The notes under the pieces were generated by a model, which saw only the letters and a list, made by a program, of their open reading frames with translations, was not told where the DNA came from and did not search any database. This document shows positions 43,785 through 53,885 of a stretch of 64,000 nucleotides of DNA, one piece after another. The translations under genes and the position numbers were made by a program. Source of the DNA: Caldifarciminota bacterium UBA1063. GTDB taxonomy: Bacteria; Hydrothermota; Hydrothermia; UBA1063. The DNA lies in the NCBI GenBank assembly GCA_002316275.1, contig DCDE01000004.1:124001-188000 (forward strand). Direction: 5' to 3'. The stretch's first letter is position 1. Each line of letters starts with the position of its first letter.

Positions 43785-43813
43785 ATTATAAGCGAGAGGC
43801 ACCGGAGAGTCAA
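43785..43813 (-). promoter_or_regulatory. Promoter of the rplT-pheST-rny operon
   Basis: On the minus strand TTGACT (43808-43813), 17 bp, TATAAT (43785-43790). The transcript would start near 43778, only about 22 nt before rplT, leaving no room for an L20-binding leader. Confidence 0.88.
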
Positions 43814-44080
43814 AACAATAAATACAGTATACACAAACGGTTCTCCCTCCATACCAAGCGTTATCATCCGCCCTCGTGCAAGAATTAGCTAATTAATTCT
43901 GATGTGCCAACCTAAAAGCACACCCGAAAGTATATACTTTATAGGAAATCTCAATCTATAATAATGTTCCGTCATTATTGCGCAAAGTAACAACCGTTTG
44001 CACTATGCAACATTATCCTAGTTCTTGATTCTTGAGTACGTTTAAGCTGAAACCAAAACCGTTTTACTAAAATATAAAGA
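43814..44080 (+). other. Intergenic stretch without a recognised gene
   Basis: Together with the flanking promoters this is a 378-bp gap between divergent rplT and the lipoprotein gene. It holds an AT-rich hairpin (AATAATG at 43960-43966 with its complement at 43973-43979) and a 9-bp inverted repeat CAAACGGTT (43834-43842) / AACCGTTTG (43992-44000). No tRNA, ORF with ribosome site or rpmI is found. Confidence 0.5.
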
Positions 44081-44109
44081 TTGATGTCTCGAAGGTAAAG
44101 TATTAAAAT
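44081..44109 (+). promoter_or_regulatory. Probable promoter of the lipoprotein gene
   Basis: TTGATG (44081-44086), 17-bp spacer and TAAAAT (44104-44109). The start would fall near 44116, just upstream of AAAGGAGG and the TTG start. Confidence 0.6.
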
Positions 44110-44133
44110 TAGCAAGTAAAGGAGGTAACATAA

Positions 44134-45123
44134 TTGAGAAGAAAATTGAGAAGTGTAATATCATTAGGTTTTTTGGGCCTCCTCCTTGTAACTTCTTGCA
44201 AGAAAGAGAGCGATGTTCCAAAGGATGAGACCGCAACTTTCTTAACCTCAACTAACAACCTCGGTAGTGAACTCTCCCAAACACAGACCTTCAATGTACT
44301 TTCAGATTTCGTTGCCAAGAATCCACCAATTGGGACAGGCGAAAAGACGATAAGATTTAGAGAAAATGAATATAAACTACCTTTGAACATTGTATCGGAA
44401 ACAACTAAAGGTACGATTGAAGATCTTTACGGTACGTGGGAGTGGCAGGATACAGGCTGGGTTCATATCGATCCCGATGTTCCACAAAGTGGCATACTAT
44501 TCCAATGGATTTTCTATGATCCAGCGCCTCACCAGGCACAGATACTCATAGATTCCATTGAAACCTGCTTTATTGGTACCGACACGCTACCTCAGAAAGC
44601 TCACGTGGCAATCTACCTTGACAACAATAAAATTACTGATCTAAGTTTTAATGCACAATACAATAACTTTAGCCAAATCACTTATTTAAGAATCCTTCTT
44701 ACAATCCCGGGAGAATTCCAGGTGGGTCTTGAAGCAACAAACTTTGAGTACAATTCTGAGGGGGAAATTGTTAACGTTACTTTACGCCTTTGGATAATCG
44801 ACTACACACGCAGTAACTTCCGGACCGACCTTACCATTACATTGAGAAATGATGAAAGTATCGCCTTTACTTATTCTGACTCTGATGATTGGAAAGTAGT
44901 TCTTAACTTATCGGCACCTGTTGAAATCCCTGAGGGCTATATTACATATGAAAAAACCACTGTTACGGGAGAGATTACAAAAGATGGAAGGCACGCAGCC
45001 GATCTAAGGGGCGTCATCTGGAACCCGACCGATGAAAATCATCCTACCGAAATCACGATCATTTTTAGTGACGGTAGTGAGGAACCCCTCCAAAATTATA
45101 TTACCTTCATAGGCACTAAATAG
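44134..45123 (+). CDS. Lipoprotein of unknown function
   Basis: The TTG start is supported by AAAGGAGG 7 bp upstream. Residues 1-22 form a type II signal peptide with lipobox LVTSC. The 329-residue remainder is beta-rich with Trp-containing segments (LYGTWEWQDTGWVHIDPDVP) and no family I recognise. It stands alone between its own promoter and terminator, so it is a monocistronic gene. Confidence 0.75.
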   Translation: MRRKLRSVISLGFLGLLLVTSCKKESDVPKDETATFLTSTNNLGSELSQTQTFNVLSDFVAKNPPIGTGEKTIRFRENEYKLPLNIVSETTKGTIEDLYGTWEWQDTGWVHIDPDVPQSGILFQWIFYDPAPHQAQILIDSIETCFIGTDTLPQKAHVAIYLDNNKITDLSFNAQYNNFSQITYLRILLTIPGEFQVGLEATNFEYNSEGEIVNVTLRLWIIDYTRSNFRTDLTITLRNDESIAFTYSDSDDWKVVLNLSAPVEIPEGYITYEKTTVTGEITKDGRHAADLRGVIWNPTDENHPTEITIIFSDGSEEPLQNYITFIGTK

Positions 45124-45150
45124 TTAGAGTCTCTGAGTAGGAATTACATT

Positions 45151-45175
45151 CTGGCGGGCCCTTAGGGCCCGCCAG
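45151..45175 (+). terminator. Terminator hairpin after the lipoprotein gene
   Basis: A perfect 11-bp GC-rich stem CTGGCGGGCCC (45151-45161) and GGGCCCGCCAG (45165-45175) with a TTA loop lies 28 bp past the stop. The U-tract is weak (GAAACTTTTAAAA). Confidence 0.75.
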
Positions 45176-45531
45176 GAAACTTTTAAAACGATTGCATTTC
45201 ACTTATTAAGTAAAGTACAACTATTAAACTCTGAATTGCAATGTTTACTTTATGTAACCTTCCTTATCTTGAAGCCATCATCAAACTCGCAGGGTGGGCC
45301 TGCAAAATAGACAAGAGAAAGACACAAGGCGCATTCCCCTCAAGAAGAAAAACTATAGACAAAATAGAATATCATACTTATGAAAAAGTGAGAATTAAAA
45401 GCCCTTGCCCCCAGATGGATCCGAAAACATGCCCAGAGATTTATTAACTCTCATGAGCACTCATACTTCGGAGTACTAACATGATTGATCATGGTTACCT
45501 GTCCAAAAGAAAGGGAATACTTTAAACTATT
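45176..45531. other. Intergenic stretch between lipoprotein and holB
   Basis: A 356-bp gap holding no convincing gene. A 68-codon frame on the plus strand (45241-45447) has no ribosome site and no recognisable family. Near 45478 a small palindromic CATGATTGATCATG and a short TTCGG stem are seen; neither has a T-run. Confidence 0.5.
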
Positions 45532-46638
45532 TCAGTAATTCCTAAATACGTCCTGGTACGTTCTTCCAACTATTGGTGCAATTAATGCATACGGAATTAC
45601 GCTATCATCCACATTCGCCCTTAGCCAGAATGGCAACTCCCTGTATATTTTTAGCATCTCTATAATTCTATCTTCCGAAATGGATTTCGCAAACTCACCT
45701 ATCTCATCCTTTAAGTCAGAATTAATTATAAATTCCTGAAGATACGATTTTGTGTACAGCAAGTCTCTTCCTATAGTTCCATAAAAATCAATGAAATCTT
45801 CAATATATTTTTCACTTTTTACGCGAGGCTTCTTCTGACCTTCAGATAGTCCACCAGAAGGAGATTTAAACAACTCCAGAAGCTTCTGTATGTCAACCTC
45901 TCTTAATGCCTTAAGGAAAATAGATCGTGCTCTAATAAAATCACTATAGACGTACCTCTTAGCCTTCCCTATCGAACCAAAGGTTATCCTATACAGAAGG
46001 GGTAAAGATACTCTTAAATCGAGAGTTTCAAAATATTGTTGAAAATCTTTAAAAGAAACTGCATTAAATCTCACTTTTCGAGCCCTCGAGTGAATCGTTG
46101 GAAGGATTCTTTCAGGTTTTGAAACTATAAAAATCACAACCGTTCTCGGGTAAGGTTCTTCGAGGGTTTTCAAAAAAGCATTCTGTGCATATTGATTGAG
46201 ATTTTCTCCATTAGCCACAATTACAAACCGATATCTCCCACTATATGGTCTTTCTCTCCATAACTCCTTTTCTACGGACCTTATTTCGTCAATTTTTATC
46301 TGCTTGATTGGACTATAGAATAGGCGAGGCTCAAGCCTCTTCAACATTCCATCCCATTTATCAGCATCCATGTCGGGTAGAAGGAGCATTAGATCAGGAT
46401 GTTGGAGATGCAACATCTGAACGCAATGAGGACATACTTCACATGGCACCGTTTCCTCTCCTTCACAGTTAACTGCCGCTGCAAACTCAAGTGCACTCGT
46501 CAATTTACCAACACCCTCTGGCCCTACAAACTCGAGGAAAAGGGAATCAACTTTCTCTTCCCTAAGAAGATGAACGTAAGTAGTTAAAAACTCTATGACC
46601 CCTTGTTGGCCGTATATCCCCTTAAATTCAATCTTCAT
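45532..46638 (-). CDS. holB: DNA polymerase III delta' subunit (HolB-like)
   Basis: The AAA+ clamp-loader domain has a P-loop GPEGVGKLTS (residues about 38-47), a four-cysteine zinc motif (C..CEVCPHC), QNAFLKTLEEPYPRTVVIFIV and ILPTIHSRARKVRF, where the catalytic SRC of DnaX reads SRA, typical of delta'. The 368-residue length fits. It is the last gene of the SprA operon and overlaps the ComEA-like gene by 4 bp. Confidence 0.9.
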   Translation of the reverse strand: MKIEFKGIYGQQGVIEFLTTYVHLLREEKVDSLFLEFVGPEGVGKLTSALEFAAAVNCEGEETVPCEVCPHCVQMLHLQHPDLMLLLPDMDADKWDGMLKRLEPRLFYSPIKQIKIDEIRSVEKELWRERPYSGRYRFVIVANGENLNQYAQNAFLKTLEEPYPRTVVIFIVSKPERILPTIHSRARKVRFNAVSFKDFQQYFETLDLRVSLPLLYRITFGSIGKAKRYVYSDFIRARSIFLKALREVDIQKLLELFKSPSGGLSEGQKKPRVKSEKYIEDFIDFYGTIGRDLLYTKSYLQEFIINSDLKDEIGEFAKSISEDRIIEMLKIYRELPFWLRANVDDSVIPYALIAPIVGRTYQDVFRNY

Positions 46639-46997
46639 TTTACTTCCAGATACTGTTTTAGAACCTGTAGTTTCTTCTCCCCAATCCCTTTAATTTCTAA
46701 AAGTTCGTCCACATCTTTAAATAAACTCCTATTCCTCCTCTCAATGATGCTCTCTGCAGTTTTATGGCCAATACCTGGAATAGCAATTAATTCCTCTAAA
46801 GTAGCAGTATTAAGATCCACTTTCGAAATAACGCCTTTTGCTTCATGGGAATGGCCGCTAACGCTATCCCTCACATCAAGGCTCGCTTGTAGTAGTTCAA
46901 TGGTCTCTTCGTTCTTTTTATTTAACAATAACGTACCAATCAGCATAGAAACTCCAATAATAATAAGGCCCGTTCTCTCCTCTTTTGTAAACCACAT
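46635..46997 (-). CDS. ComEA-like helix-hairpin-helix protein
   Basis: The 120-residue protein has one N-terminal membrane helix (residues 10-25) and a C-terminal HhH pair: VDLNTATLEELIAIPGIGHKTAESIIERR and KDVDELLEIKGIGEKKLQVLKQYL. This is the ComEA DNA-binding module used in natural competence. It starts 1 bp inside the SprA stop (TAATG). Confidence 0.88.
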   Translation of the reverse strand: MWFTKEERTGLIIIGVSMLIGTLLLNKKNEETIELLQASLDVRDSVSGHSHEAKGVISKVDLNTATLEELIAIPGIGHKTAESIIERRNRSLFKDVDELLEIKGIGEKKLQVLKQYLEVK

Positions 46998-49900
46998 TAG
47001 AAGTTAAAGTTCACGTTTACTCCAAACCCTGTATTAGAATTGTATCTTTTACTCAGGTTATCAATGTATCTCTTGTACCCAACGGATCCAGATGCGGAAA
47101 TATCCCTTGTTATGGAATATGTAGCACTAAAATCACAGCTTACCGTCGTTTGATCTCTCAATTTAGTCTCTGTTTTATTTACGATAGTGGATTGGGAGCT
47201 TCGGCTCCACTGTACATTCACACCGAGTTGCATAGGATTCTTTAGCTTCCAGTGAATACCTCCCACTGGAATTTTGATTTCTTTACCTGTGGGAATTGCG
47301 TAAGTGGGATTTACACTAACTCTATGATCAATATTCTTCGCAGTCCTCTCACCAAATCGAAAATCTGTATTTTCAGTGGAAGAATAGGTATAGCTTAAAG
47401 TTGCTCCAATTCCATTCTTAAAAAGCAAATTCACGGAAGGTGAAAGACTCAGCACATCGGAACTATTGTCAGGATCTTTACCAAAGTCCCCCGAAATCTC
47501 GCTCCTTTGCTGGTAATTAAAATTAAAGGCAAGGTTAGCCAAAAACTTGTTCAAAAACTTATTTGATATCTTTAAATTCGAAAGAGTCACCCTTGGCCAG
47601 GTTGTATTCTTTCTATACCTTTTACTTATATAAACAGAGCTCACGGAATTATCGTGCGATCCTCCTATACTTATAGTTGCGGTGAGAATCCTAAATCCCC
47701 AGTCCATAGTATAGTGCCGTACAAAGGTATTGGAAAACCTCTGAACCTCGCCTGAGTCTGAAAGAAGATTTCTGTCGATTCCAAATCTAAACTTCCAGTC
47801 AGGTCTCTCTTCTGCCCTGTTTATACCGTAGTTATCAGTAATATTATAGGAAAATCTGAGTGCTTGGATGCTCCTTGCAAAGCCTACCCATCTTTTTTTA
47901 AAGGGGTGCTCAAGTACTTTACCCGTTGAGTCAGTCTTGTCTTTAAACAAAAATCCTCCAAATCTTTCAAGAGCAGTTGCAATATTCAGCGACGCATTAA
48001 AGCCTGCAGAGGTATTGGACGCTATGTTAGCTTTTATAACAGAATCCTGCGTCTGTAAGCTCCTGTCCTTATTCTCACCGTAAGAAGTAGAAAAGTTAAC
48101 TGAGGGGTCAAGTATTGAGAGTATAGAAAATCTTAAAGAAGAACTAAACCCTTCAGAATATGCAGCCTCTCTTTTCTCCCATAGATCATGAGTCCGTCCG
48201 AGGTCAAACCGTGTGTTTAGGAAGGAAAATGGATTATAGGTTATAGAATGAGATTCAGCTAAGGACTTTACAGAATCTCTTTGAGCAACACCACTCATAT
48301 AATCCTTTCGAAATGAGGTTACATCAGAATAGCTTCCATTAAAACGGTACTCAGGAAGAGGATTCATTCTGAACTTGCCCTTCCTAATTTCCCATGGAAT
48401 TCTCAGCCCATGACCAAAACTTAAACTTTTAGTATAGGAATTTGCTGAATTCCGGGGGTTTGAACTCACGTCCCTATTAAGATAACCTGATAGATTCAAA
48501 GGTTCAAGCAAATACTTAACAATCAAATTCTCTGAGCCTGCAGATTTGGAAAACGAAAACGACGTTCTCCGTGAATCTGTGAGGCTTTTTTCTCTTAACT
48601 GTTGTTCTGGAGTTAGAACGAGGTCCGAGTATGAACCATAAAGAGGCAAGGACCTTATAAAATTCTTCATATGGGCAACATTCAGCCTAACACCCCACTT
48701 CTGTGGAAGAAGGGCACCCAACTCTGCATTGATATTGTAAAAAAGCGTCCTGTCATCACTCTTATTCGGAGCCCCTTGAAGAGGCCTAAAGTTGCTTTGA
48801 AGTCTTGAAAAAGAAACACTCGCTCCAAGAAAGTTAGCCCATCGAAAATCAGCATTCCATTGGTAAGCAGTAGCTCTATCGGCTCTTGGGTCACCAAGAC
48901 GCAGCTCATTTATCCACAATTCGCCACTCAAAGGTACCATCTCATCATTCAAAATTCCAAAGGCTATGCTTTTAATCTGAGTAAACGAAGGATTACCTCT
49001 GATCGCCACATTCCCTCTCACGTGAGGGCCAACTGCTGACACAGAATCTCTGATAATATTCTTAATCTGCGTAAGAGAATCAATATAAATCACAACTTCA
49101 CTCCACTCAGAACTAACGATTTTATATCTATATTCATAATAATTGAGACTGTCACCCAATCTGATAAATACGGTGGGGAATGGGCTCTCTGTACCGGGCC
49201 TTGGCTTTACAAAAAACTTGATACTTTTGTAATTCATAAAATCCATCACGCTACTTTTCGTCTGGGTAACAAGCCCAAAATGCGACTTCCCCATATTCTC
49301 GTATTTAAGGGCCAAAGCGTTCTCTTGCTCAAGTCTACCAGTTATTAAATCCCGCTCAAGCTCCACACCCGGTGGAGAAGTATATAAAGGATCATCGGTG
49401 TTACCTACCGACCTTACACCAATTACCTCATAATCTGCGACAGGAATAGTGGAATCTATCGTCATAACATCAGACTTAACATAACGATTACCCTGGAATT
49501 TAAACTGTGCAATAATCAAAGTGTCAGGTTCTGTAATATCATCAAACCAGAGTCTTACGAAACGTACATAACCCCAGTTTGGGTTTCCAAATTTCCGGCT
49601 CCAGGTAGTGTCTTTTAGTGGTATCAGGAAAGTTTTAAACCCCTCTTCATTTTCGCCAATGAAAATATCCTGAGGTGGATTCTCCAAATCAATTACAATC
49701 TCATAATAATTATTATCCAATGCCAGTTTTCCATCTATTATAAGCTCTTCGGTGTCCAGACGTCCGTTCCCTTCGGTACCATTCACGCGCGAATAGTTTC
49801 TTTCCCCGCTGCGCGGGTAGTAATAATCGTCATTCCCATCATCCACCGAAGATACACTCCAGAGGCTGTCAACGCCTTCATAACCATCTAAACCGGTGTC

Positions 49901-52504
49901 CTCACCATCATCAAGTGCACCATTACCATTCTTATCCTCTGAAGATATAACATAAGGGTTATAACTCTTAATCTGCTCACCTTTGTCCCTCCACACAGAA
50001 TTTTCAGAGATATCTGGCCCAACATCCACAACCATCTTCCCCTTACTTCCCTTTACGATTATATTAAGATATTCATAGTTAGAAAAATCCTGCCCGAGGC
50101 TACTTAGTACATTAGATATCCCCATAAAGGAAGATATTCCAGTCTCTTTAGGGTACAGTTCAATATAAAACACAAGTTGAGCTAAATTCTGCTCCTCTGA
50201 GGGGATGTTGGAAAATATCTGACCCTTCTTGTACATATCGTATACACCAGCCCAGACAATCTTCCTTCCGAGGTTAAAAGTATCTCTCTCTATCTGAGTT
50301 GAAGAAAGGGGGACAGAGCTTCTTTTCCAGTCATATATGGAAAAGGAGACACCAATTTCATCTTTAGAATTCTCCATGTCATCGATGTATGCAAAGCCCT
50401 TAGTATTAGGATTAGGATATGACTGTGCAATTTCACCCTGGAACCTCAAAGTAGAAGGTGAAGTCGATTTACCAAAACTAATTTTGTTAAATATTTCTGT
50501 AAGCAAAGGAATTTTCGTATCGTAAGTTACATCAAGCTCACCAACGAGGCTTAAGGTAGGCTCACTGCCAAGAGTCGGTCTTTTTTGTGAAGAAGACTCA
50601 GACCTGCCCATAAAACTGCCTCCGAATTTCAACCCTGAGATGACCGGAACCTCAAACCGTGTTCCCCACAGTGATTTACTCTTGATACTGAATAGAGGTG
50701 AATAATCAAAACTGACATCAATCTTTGCATCCGGGTCCTTTAAAATATTTTCATCTAAAATTGTCACCAATCCCGCTTCATAGTCTATCCTGTACTCTTT
50801 ATCCCTCGTTAAAGCCCTGCCGTTATATCTCACTACTTCACTGTTTGGTAGAATATTCATCTGATTCAAGTATATTTCTTTAGAAATCTGTCTTTTAACC
50901 ACCTTTATCATATAGGTAGTGCCTTCATTGTAAGACATCCTCGTCTTTTTATATATAAGGGAATCCTTTGCCGTAAGTGAGTCCATTAAAAAGGGTTTCG
51001 GGTACGGAAAAATTAAAATCCCCTTCGAAAGGTCAAGCACATCTACAGTCCTTCCGCCTTCTGTCCGTACCTGGTCTACCTTACCATCGTTATTCTCATC
51101 TATTTTAAGTATATTGAGAAAGGAGCGCCCTCCTTCACCCCAAATTACAACACCAGAAGAATCTCTACCTATCTCAATATCTATATTCTCAAGAGCAACA
51201 GCAGTCGCTCGCAGGTCATATATGTTCATGAGCATGAGATCCCAGAGTTCAGCCTTCAAGGTATCAGAACGGGTGTAAAGAGTATCAATATATAGAGGGA
51301 ATGATGCCGGTTTAATAAGTCGGAGACTATCAAGGGTCACAATGGTGTCTTCCGTTGAAATCCCAACACGTCTTCCGGATGACGTTACATAAGAAACTGC
51401 AATGACATAGTTCTCTCCAGCTTTACTATCAAGTTCTAAGATCTTAGAGTCAGGATAGTAAAAATAGTCGGCCCCAGAGGTCAAAATCTTGAAATTTCCA
51501 TACTCTTTTAGAGAAGAATCAGCGTCAAAAGTACCTACAGATAAATCAAAACCATAATAGTAAGCAAAACCAGAAATTGTAACACCAGGCTGAATCCCTC
51601 TCTGCTCATCAACAAAAACTTGAATACTTACAATAGATTCGACTTCAGGAATGTAAAAGAACCTAAACTTTTCATAGTCTTTACCATAAAGTACAAGACT
51701 ATCCTGAATTGTACCCCTCGACAAACTCGTGGACTGACTTTCTCCCTTTTCCCTTGTAGCGATAGCCTGTATCTTCAATGGCCCAAGTTGCAACAAAGAA
51801 TTGAAGCCAAAAAGCCCCTCCTTACTTTGCCCAGGAAAGCTTGCAAATCTAGTTGAGGGTAAAGTTACTCTTGTATCACCAACTTCAATGAGCTTTACAA
51901 CGTCATCCTCTTCACCTTCGAACCTTACTACCACATTATTTTTCGTTTCATCCTGCCTTTGTGAATCATGATCGATAAGAATTTTGAGCTTTGTACCAAT
52001 GGTTCCTTGAAGATTAAGTCTCAAAAGCTGCTCAAGTTGGGGATTGAAAAAGCTGGAGGTTTTAGCCCCAATATAGCTCATGGGATCGTAATTGACATTC
52101 CTCTCCAATCTAACGTTGACCGACTGGTTGCCATCAAGGTCAATTTTTGCCCCTTCTCCACCAAGAAAAGAAAGAGGCTCAGGTATATATACGGGAATTT
52201 GAATAGTTGGAATAATACCACCACCTCTTTCAGCAGCTTTAGCTGCCGTAGATTCTGCGGCTATAGAGAGGAAACTCTGATAAATTATCTCATTTTCCAT
52301 AAGCTCTTTGTATCTCTCGTAAGAAACAACTGAATCAGTTCCTATCTCTATATTACCCTTAAATCGACTGAAGGTAACTAATCCCTCCGGATCAATTAAA
52401 ATACTATCTGTGATTCCGTAATTTTCCTCAAGATAAGAATAAAGCGGCTCTTCACTGGATAGTCCAAACATCACAATTGCAAATAAGGAGAAGAAAATCC
52501 TCAT
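46997..52504 (-). CDS. sprA: SprA/Sov-type outer-membrane translocon of a type IX-like secretion system
   Basis: At 1835 residues this is the largest gene in the window. The SprA features are a signal peptide (residues 1-15), the segment NVRLERNVNYDPMSYIG near residue 130, repeated beta-barrel strands ending in aromatic residues, and the domain with SYPNPNTKGFAYIDDMENSKDEIGVSFS and LWFDDITEPDTLIIAQFKFQGNRY characteristic of SprA. The C terminus ends GFGVNVNFNF, a barrel-closing strand. SprA forms the T9SS outer-membrane channel in Bacteroidetes, where it is about 2,400 residues; this one is shorter. PorV and CTD proteins at 20766-28085 fit as partners. Confidence 0.9.
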   Translation of the reverse strand: MRIFFSLFAIVMFGLSSEEPLYSYLEENYGITDSILIDPEGLVTFSRFKGNIEIGTDSVVSYERYKELMENEIIYQSFLSIAAESTAAKAAERGGGIIPTIQIPVYIPEPLSFLGGEGAKIDLDGNQSVNVRLERNVNYDPMSYIGAKTSSFFNPQLEQLLRLNLQGTIGTKLKILIDHDSQRQDETKNNVVVRFEGEEDDVVKLIEVGDTRVTLPSTRFASFPGQSKEGLFGFNSLLQLGPLKIQAIATREKGESQSTSLSRGTIQDSLVLYGKDYEKFRFFYIPEVESIVSIQVFVDEQRGIQPGVTISGFAYYYGFDLSVGTFDADSSLKEYGNFKILTSGADYFYYPDSKILELDSKAGENYVIAVSYVTSSGRRVGISTEDTIVTLDSLRLIKPASFPLYIDTLYTRSDTLKAELWDLMLMNIYDLRATAVALENIDIEIGRDSSGVVIWGEGGRSFLNILKIDENNDGKVDQVRTEGGRTVDVLDLSKGILIFPYPKPFLMDSLTAKDSLIYKKTRMSYNEGTTYMIKVVKRQISKEIYLNQMNILPNSEVVRYNGRALTRDKEYRIDYEAGLVTILDENILKDPDAKIDVSFDYSPLFSIKSKSLWGTRFEVPVISGLKFGGSFMGRSESSSQKRPTLGSEPTLSLVGELDVTYDTKIPLLTEIFNKISFGKSTSPSTLRFQGEIAQSYPNPNTKGFAYIDDMENSKDEIGVSFSIYDWKRSSVPLSSTQIERDTFNLGRKIVWAGVYDMYKKGQIFSNIPSEEQNLAQLVFYIELYPKETGISSFMGISNVLSSLGQDFSNYEYLNIIVKGSKGKMVVDVGPDISENSVWRDKGEQIKSYNPYVISSEDKNGNGALDDGEDTGLDGYEGVDSLWSVSSVDDGNDDYYYPRSGERNYSRVNGTEGNGRLDTEELIIDGKLALDNNYYEIVIDLENPPQDIFIGENEEGFKTFLIPLKDTTWSRKFGNPNWGYVRFVRLWFDDITEPDTLIIAQFKFQGNRYVKSDVMTIDSTIPVADYEVIGVRSVGNTDDPLYTSPPGVELERDLITGRLEQENALALKYENMGKSHFGLVTQTKSSVMDFMNYKSIKFFVKPRPGTESPFPTVFIRLGDSLNYYEYRYKIVSSEWSEVVIYIDSLTQIKNIIRDSVSAVGPHVRGNVAIRGNPSFTQIKSIAFGILNDEMVPLSGELWINELRLGDPRADRATAYQWNADFRWANFLGASVSFSRLQSNFRPLQGAPNKSDDRTLFYNINAELGALLPQKWGVRLNVAHMKNFIRSLPLYGSYSDLVLTPEQQLREKSLTDSRRTSFSFSKSAGSENLIVKYLLEPLNLSGYLNRDVSSNPRNSANSYTKSLSFGHGLRIPWEIRKGKFRMNPLPEYRFNGSYSDVTSFRKDYMSGVAQRDSVKSLAESHSITYNPFSFLNTRFDLGRTHDLWEKREAAYSEGFSSSLRFSILSILDPSVNFSTSYGENKDRSLQTQDSVIKANIASNTSAGFNASLNIATALERFGGFLFKDKTDSTGKVLEHPFKKRWVGFARSIQALRFSYNITDNYGINRAEERPDWKFRFGIDRNLLSDSGEVQRFSNTFVRHYTMDWGFRILTATISIGGSHDNSVSSVYISKRYRKNTTWPRVTLSNLKISNKFLNKFLANLAFNFNYQQRSEISGDFGKDPDNSSDVLSLSPSVNLLFKNGIGATLSYTYSSTENTDFRFGERTAKNIDHRVSVNPTYAIPTGKEIKIPVGGIHWKLKNPMQLGVNVQWSRSSQSTIVNKTETKLRDQTTVSCDFSATYSITRDISASGSVGYKRYIDNLSKRYNSNTGFGVNVNFNF

Positions 52505-52535
52505 GGACTAATCTTAATAAAAATTGAATGTACGT

Positions 52536-53885
52536 TCAAAAGTCATCAGAATCCAAAATGTACTTTTGTTTTATATATAAAAGGGCATCATCTCTATTTT
52601 TAATTGTGCCTTCGGCTACTAAGTCGTCGATCTCACCAAGAATTACCCTAAATAAGGGGCTGGGTTTAAGACCAAGCAAAATTAAATCATCCCCTGTAAT
52701 CAGTCTACCAGGCCCCAACTTTTGCTTCTCTTCAATAACCCTCCCAATTTTCGCTCTAAACTCCTCATAGGGCAATATACCATCCTGTCTTGGAGGAGAA
52801 GCCAAAGCGTCAGCTATAGCAATATCGAGGAGAGGGAAAGCAAGGTCGTCCATCCTCCGTAGATAGCGGTTCACTGCCTTATCAGTCAACACTTTCTGCG
52901 CTGCCAAAAGGTGAGGATACATATGGTGTCTAACCAAGTTCTTTAGAAGATTTCTCTCTCTACGTGACATCTTGAGCCTATCGGCAATATTTTCCACCAT
53001 TTCAGACCCCAGTTTATCGTGACCGTAAAAGTGGGTGTTCCCTTCCTCATCATAGCTCATGGTCATCGGCTTTCCAATATCATGGAGCAATACTGCAAGC
53101 TTTAATACGTGAACCATCTCCGGTGCATAATCCCGTTCCTTCAACATCTCTTCAAATTTTGCAACAGCACAAAGACTATGATACAATAGATTCTGCTCGT
53201 TGTAATATCTCTGTGCCGTGTACTTCATAGGCTCGAGCTCAGGGAAGATGGAAAAAAGAACGCTATCCTCACTCATGAGTGTAAGCGTTGAGGATGCATT
53301 TGGGGAACTCAAAATAAGGGTAAGCTCATACCATATACGCTCAGCTGCAACAATTCGTACAGAAAGGAGAGGTGATAGTTCTTTAAGAAAACACCTGGTT
53401 TTGCTTTCAATAGAAAATCCCAGTAAAGCTGTGAAGCGATATGCACGAAGAATCCGCAGCGGATCTATAACTAAGTTACGGAGACTTTTTGTTCTTATAA
53501 TCTTTCTCTTTATATCGTCTAATCCTCCAAAAGGGTCAATTGTTCTCTGGGTGGAAACTTGTATTGCTATAGAATTCAAAGTGAAATCCCTGATAGAGAG
53601 GTCCTCTACAATGTCTTTCCCCTTCATTTCTGATACATCGATCCAAGTATTTTCATCAAGAATACATCGGTACTCTCGGTCTTCAACGGACAAAGGAAAT
53701 ATAACAAGCGAAGAGGCTTTCTTCTTCAAGGTCTTTAAGACACAATCAACGTCTCTAACCACAATATCGTAATCGCTAAATTTTCTCCTAAGAATAAAAT
53801 CTCTTACAGTGCCTCCCACCAAATACACATCGCACTTTTCTGCAATTTCCATGTCTATTAGAGGTATCCCTATCTTAACTTCCAT
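52536..53885 (-). CDS. CCA-adding enzyme / poly(A) polymerase family with HD domain
   Basis: Class II nucleotidyltransferase core: LVGGTVRDFILRRKFSDYDIVV with the DxD motif, DFTLNSIA, DPFGGLDDIKRKIIRT and DPLRILRAYRFTALLGF. The C-terminal HD domain shows VLLHDIGKP and HDKLGSEM. It adds CCA or poly(A) to tRNA 3' ends; the HD part suggests 2',3'-phosphodiesterase activity. The 449-residue length fits the HD-containing type. Confidence 0.9.
   Translation of the reverse strand: MEVKIGIPLIDMEIAEKCDVYLVGGTVRDFILRRKFSDYDIVVRDVDCVLKTLKKKASSLVIFPLSVEDREYRCILDENTWIDVSEMKGKDIVEDLSIRDFTLNSIAIQVSTQRTIDPFGGLDDIKRKIIRTKSLRNLVIDPLRILRAYRFTALLGFSIESKTRCFLKELSPLLSVRIVAAERIWYELTLILSSPNASSTLTLMSEDSVLFSIFPELEPMKYTAQRYYNEQNLLYHSLCAVAKFEEMLKERDYAPEMVHVLKLAVLLHDIGKPMTMSYDEEGNTHFYGHDKLGSEMVENIADRLKMSRRERNLLKNLVRHHMYPHLLAAQKVLTDKAVNRYLRRMDDLAFPLLDIAIADALASPPRQDGILPYEEFRAKIGRVIEEKQKLGPGRLITGDDLILLGLKPSPLFRVILGEIDDLVAEGTIKNRDDALLYIKQKYILDSDDF

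Noticed and set aside
43951..43979. Possible terminator or small RNA at the AT-rich hairpin with nearby TATAAT
   Set aside because: A 7-bp A/T stem without U-tract and no clear -35; not enough for a call.
43834..44000. 9-bp inverted repeat CAAACGGTT / AACCGTTTG in the rplT upstream gap
   Set aside because: Too short and 150 bp apart; expected by chance in AT-rich DNA. I keep it only as a note.
45241..45447. 68-codon frame on the plus strand in the gap before holB
   Set aside because: No ribosome site, no start context and no recognisable family; composition looks like non-coding sequence.
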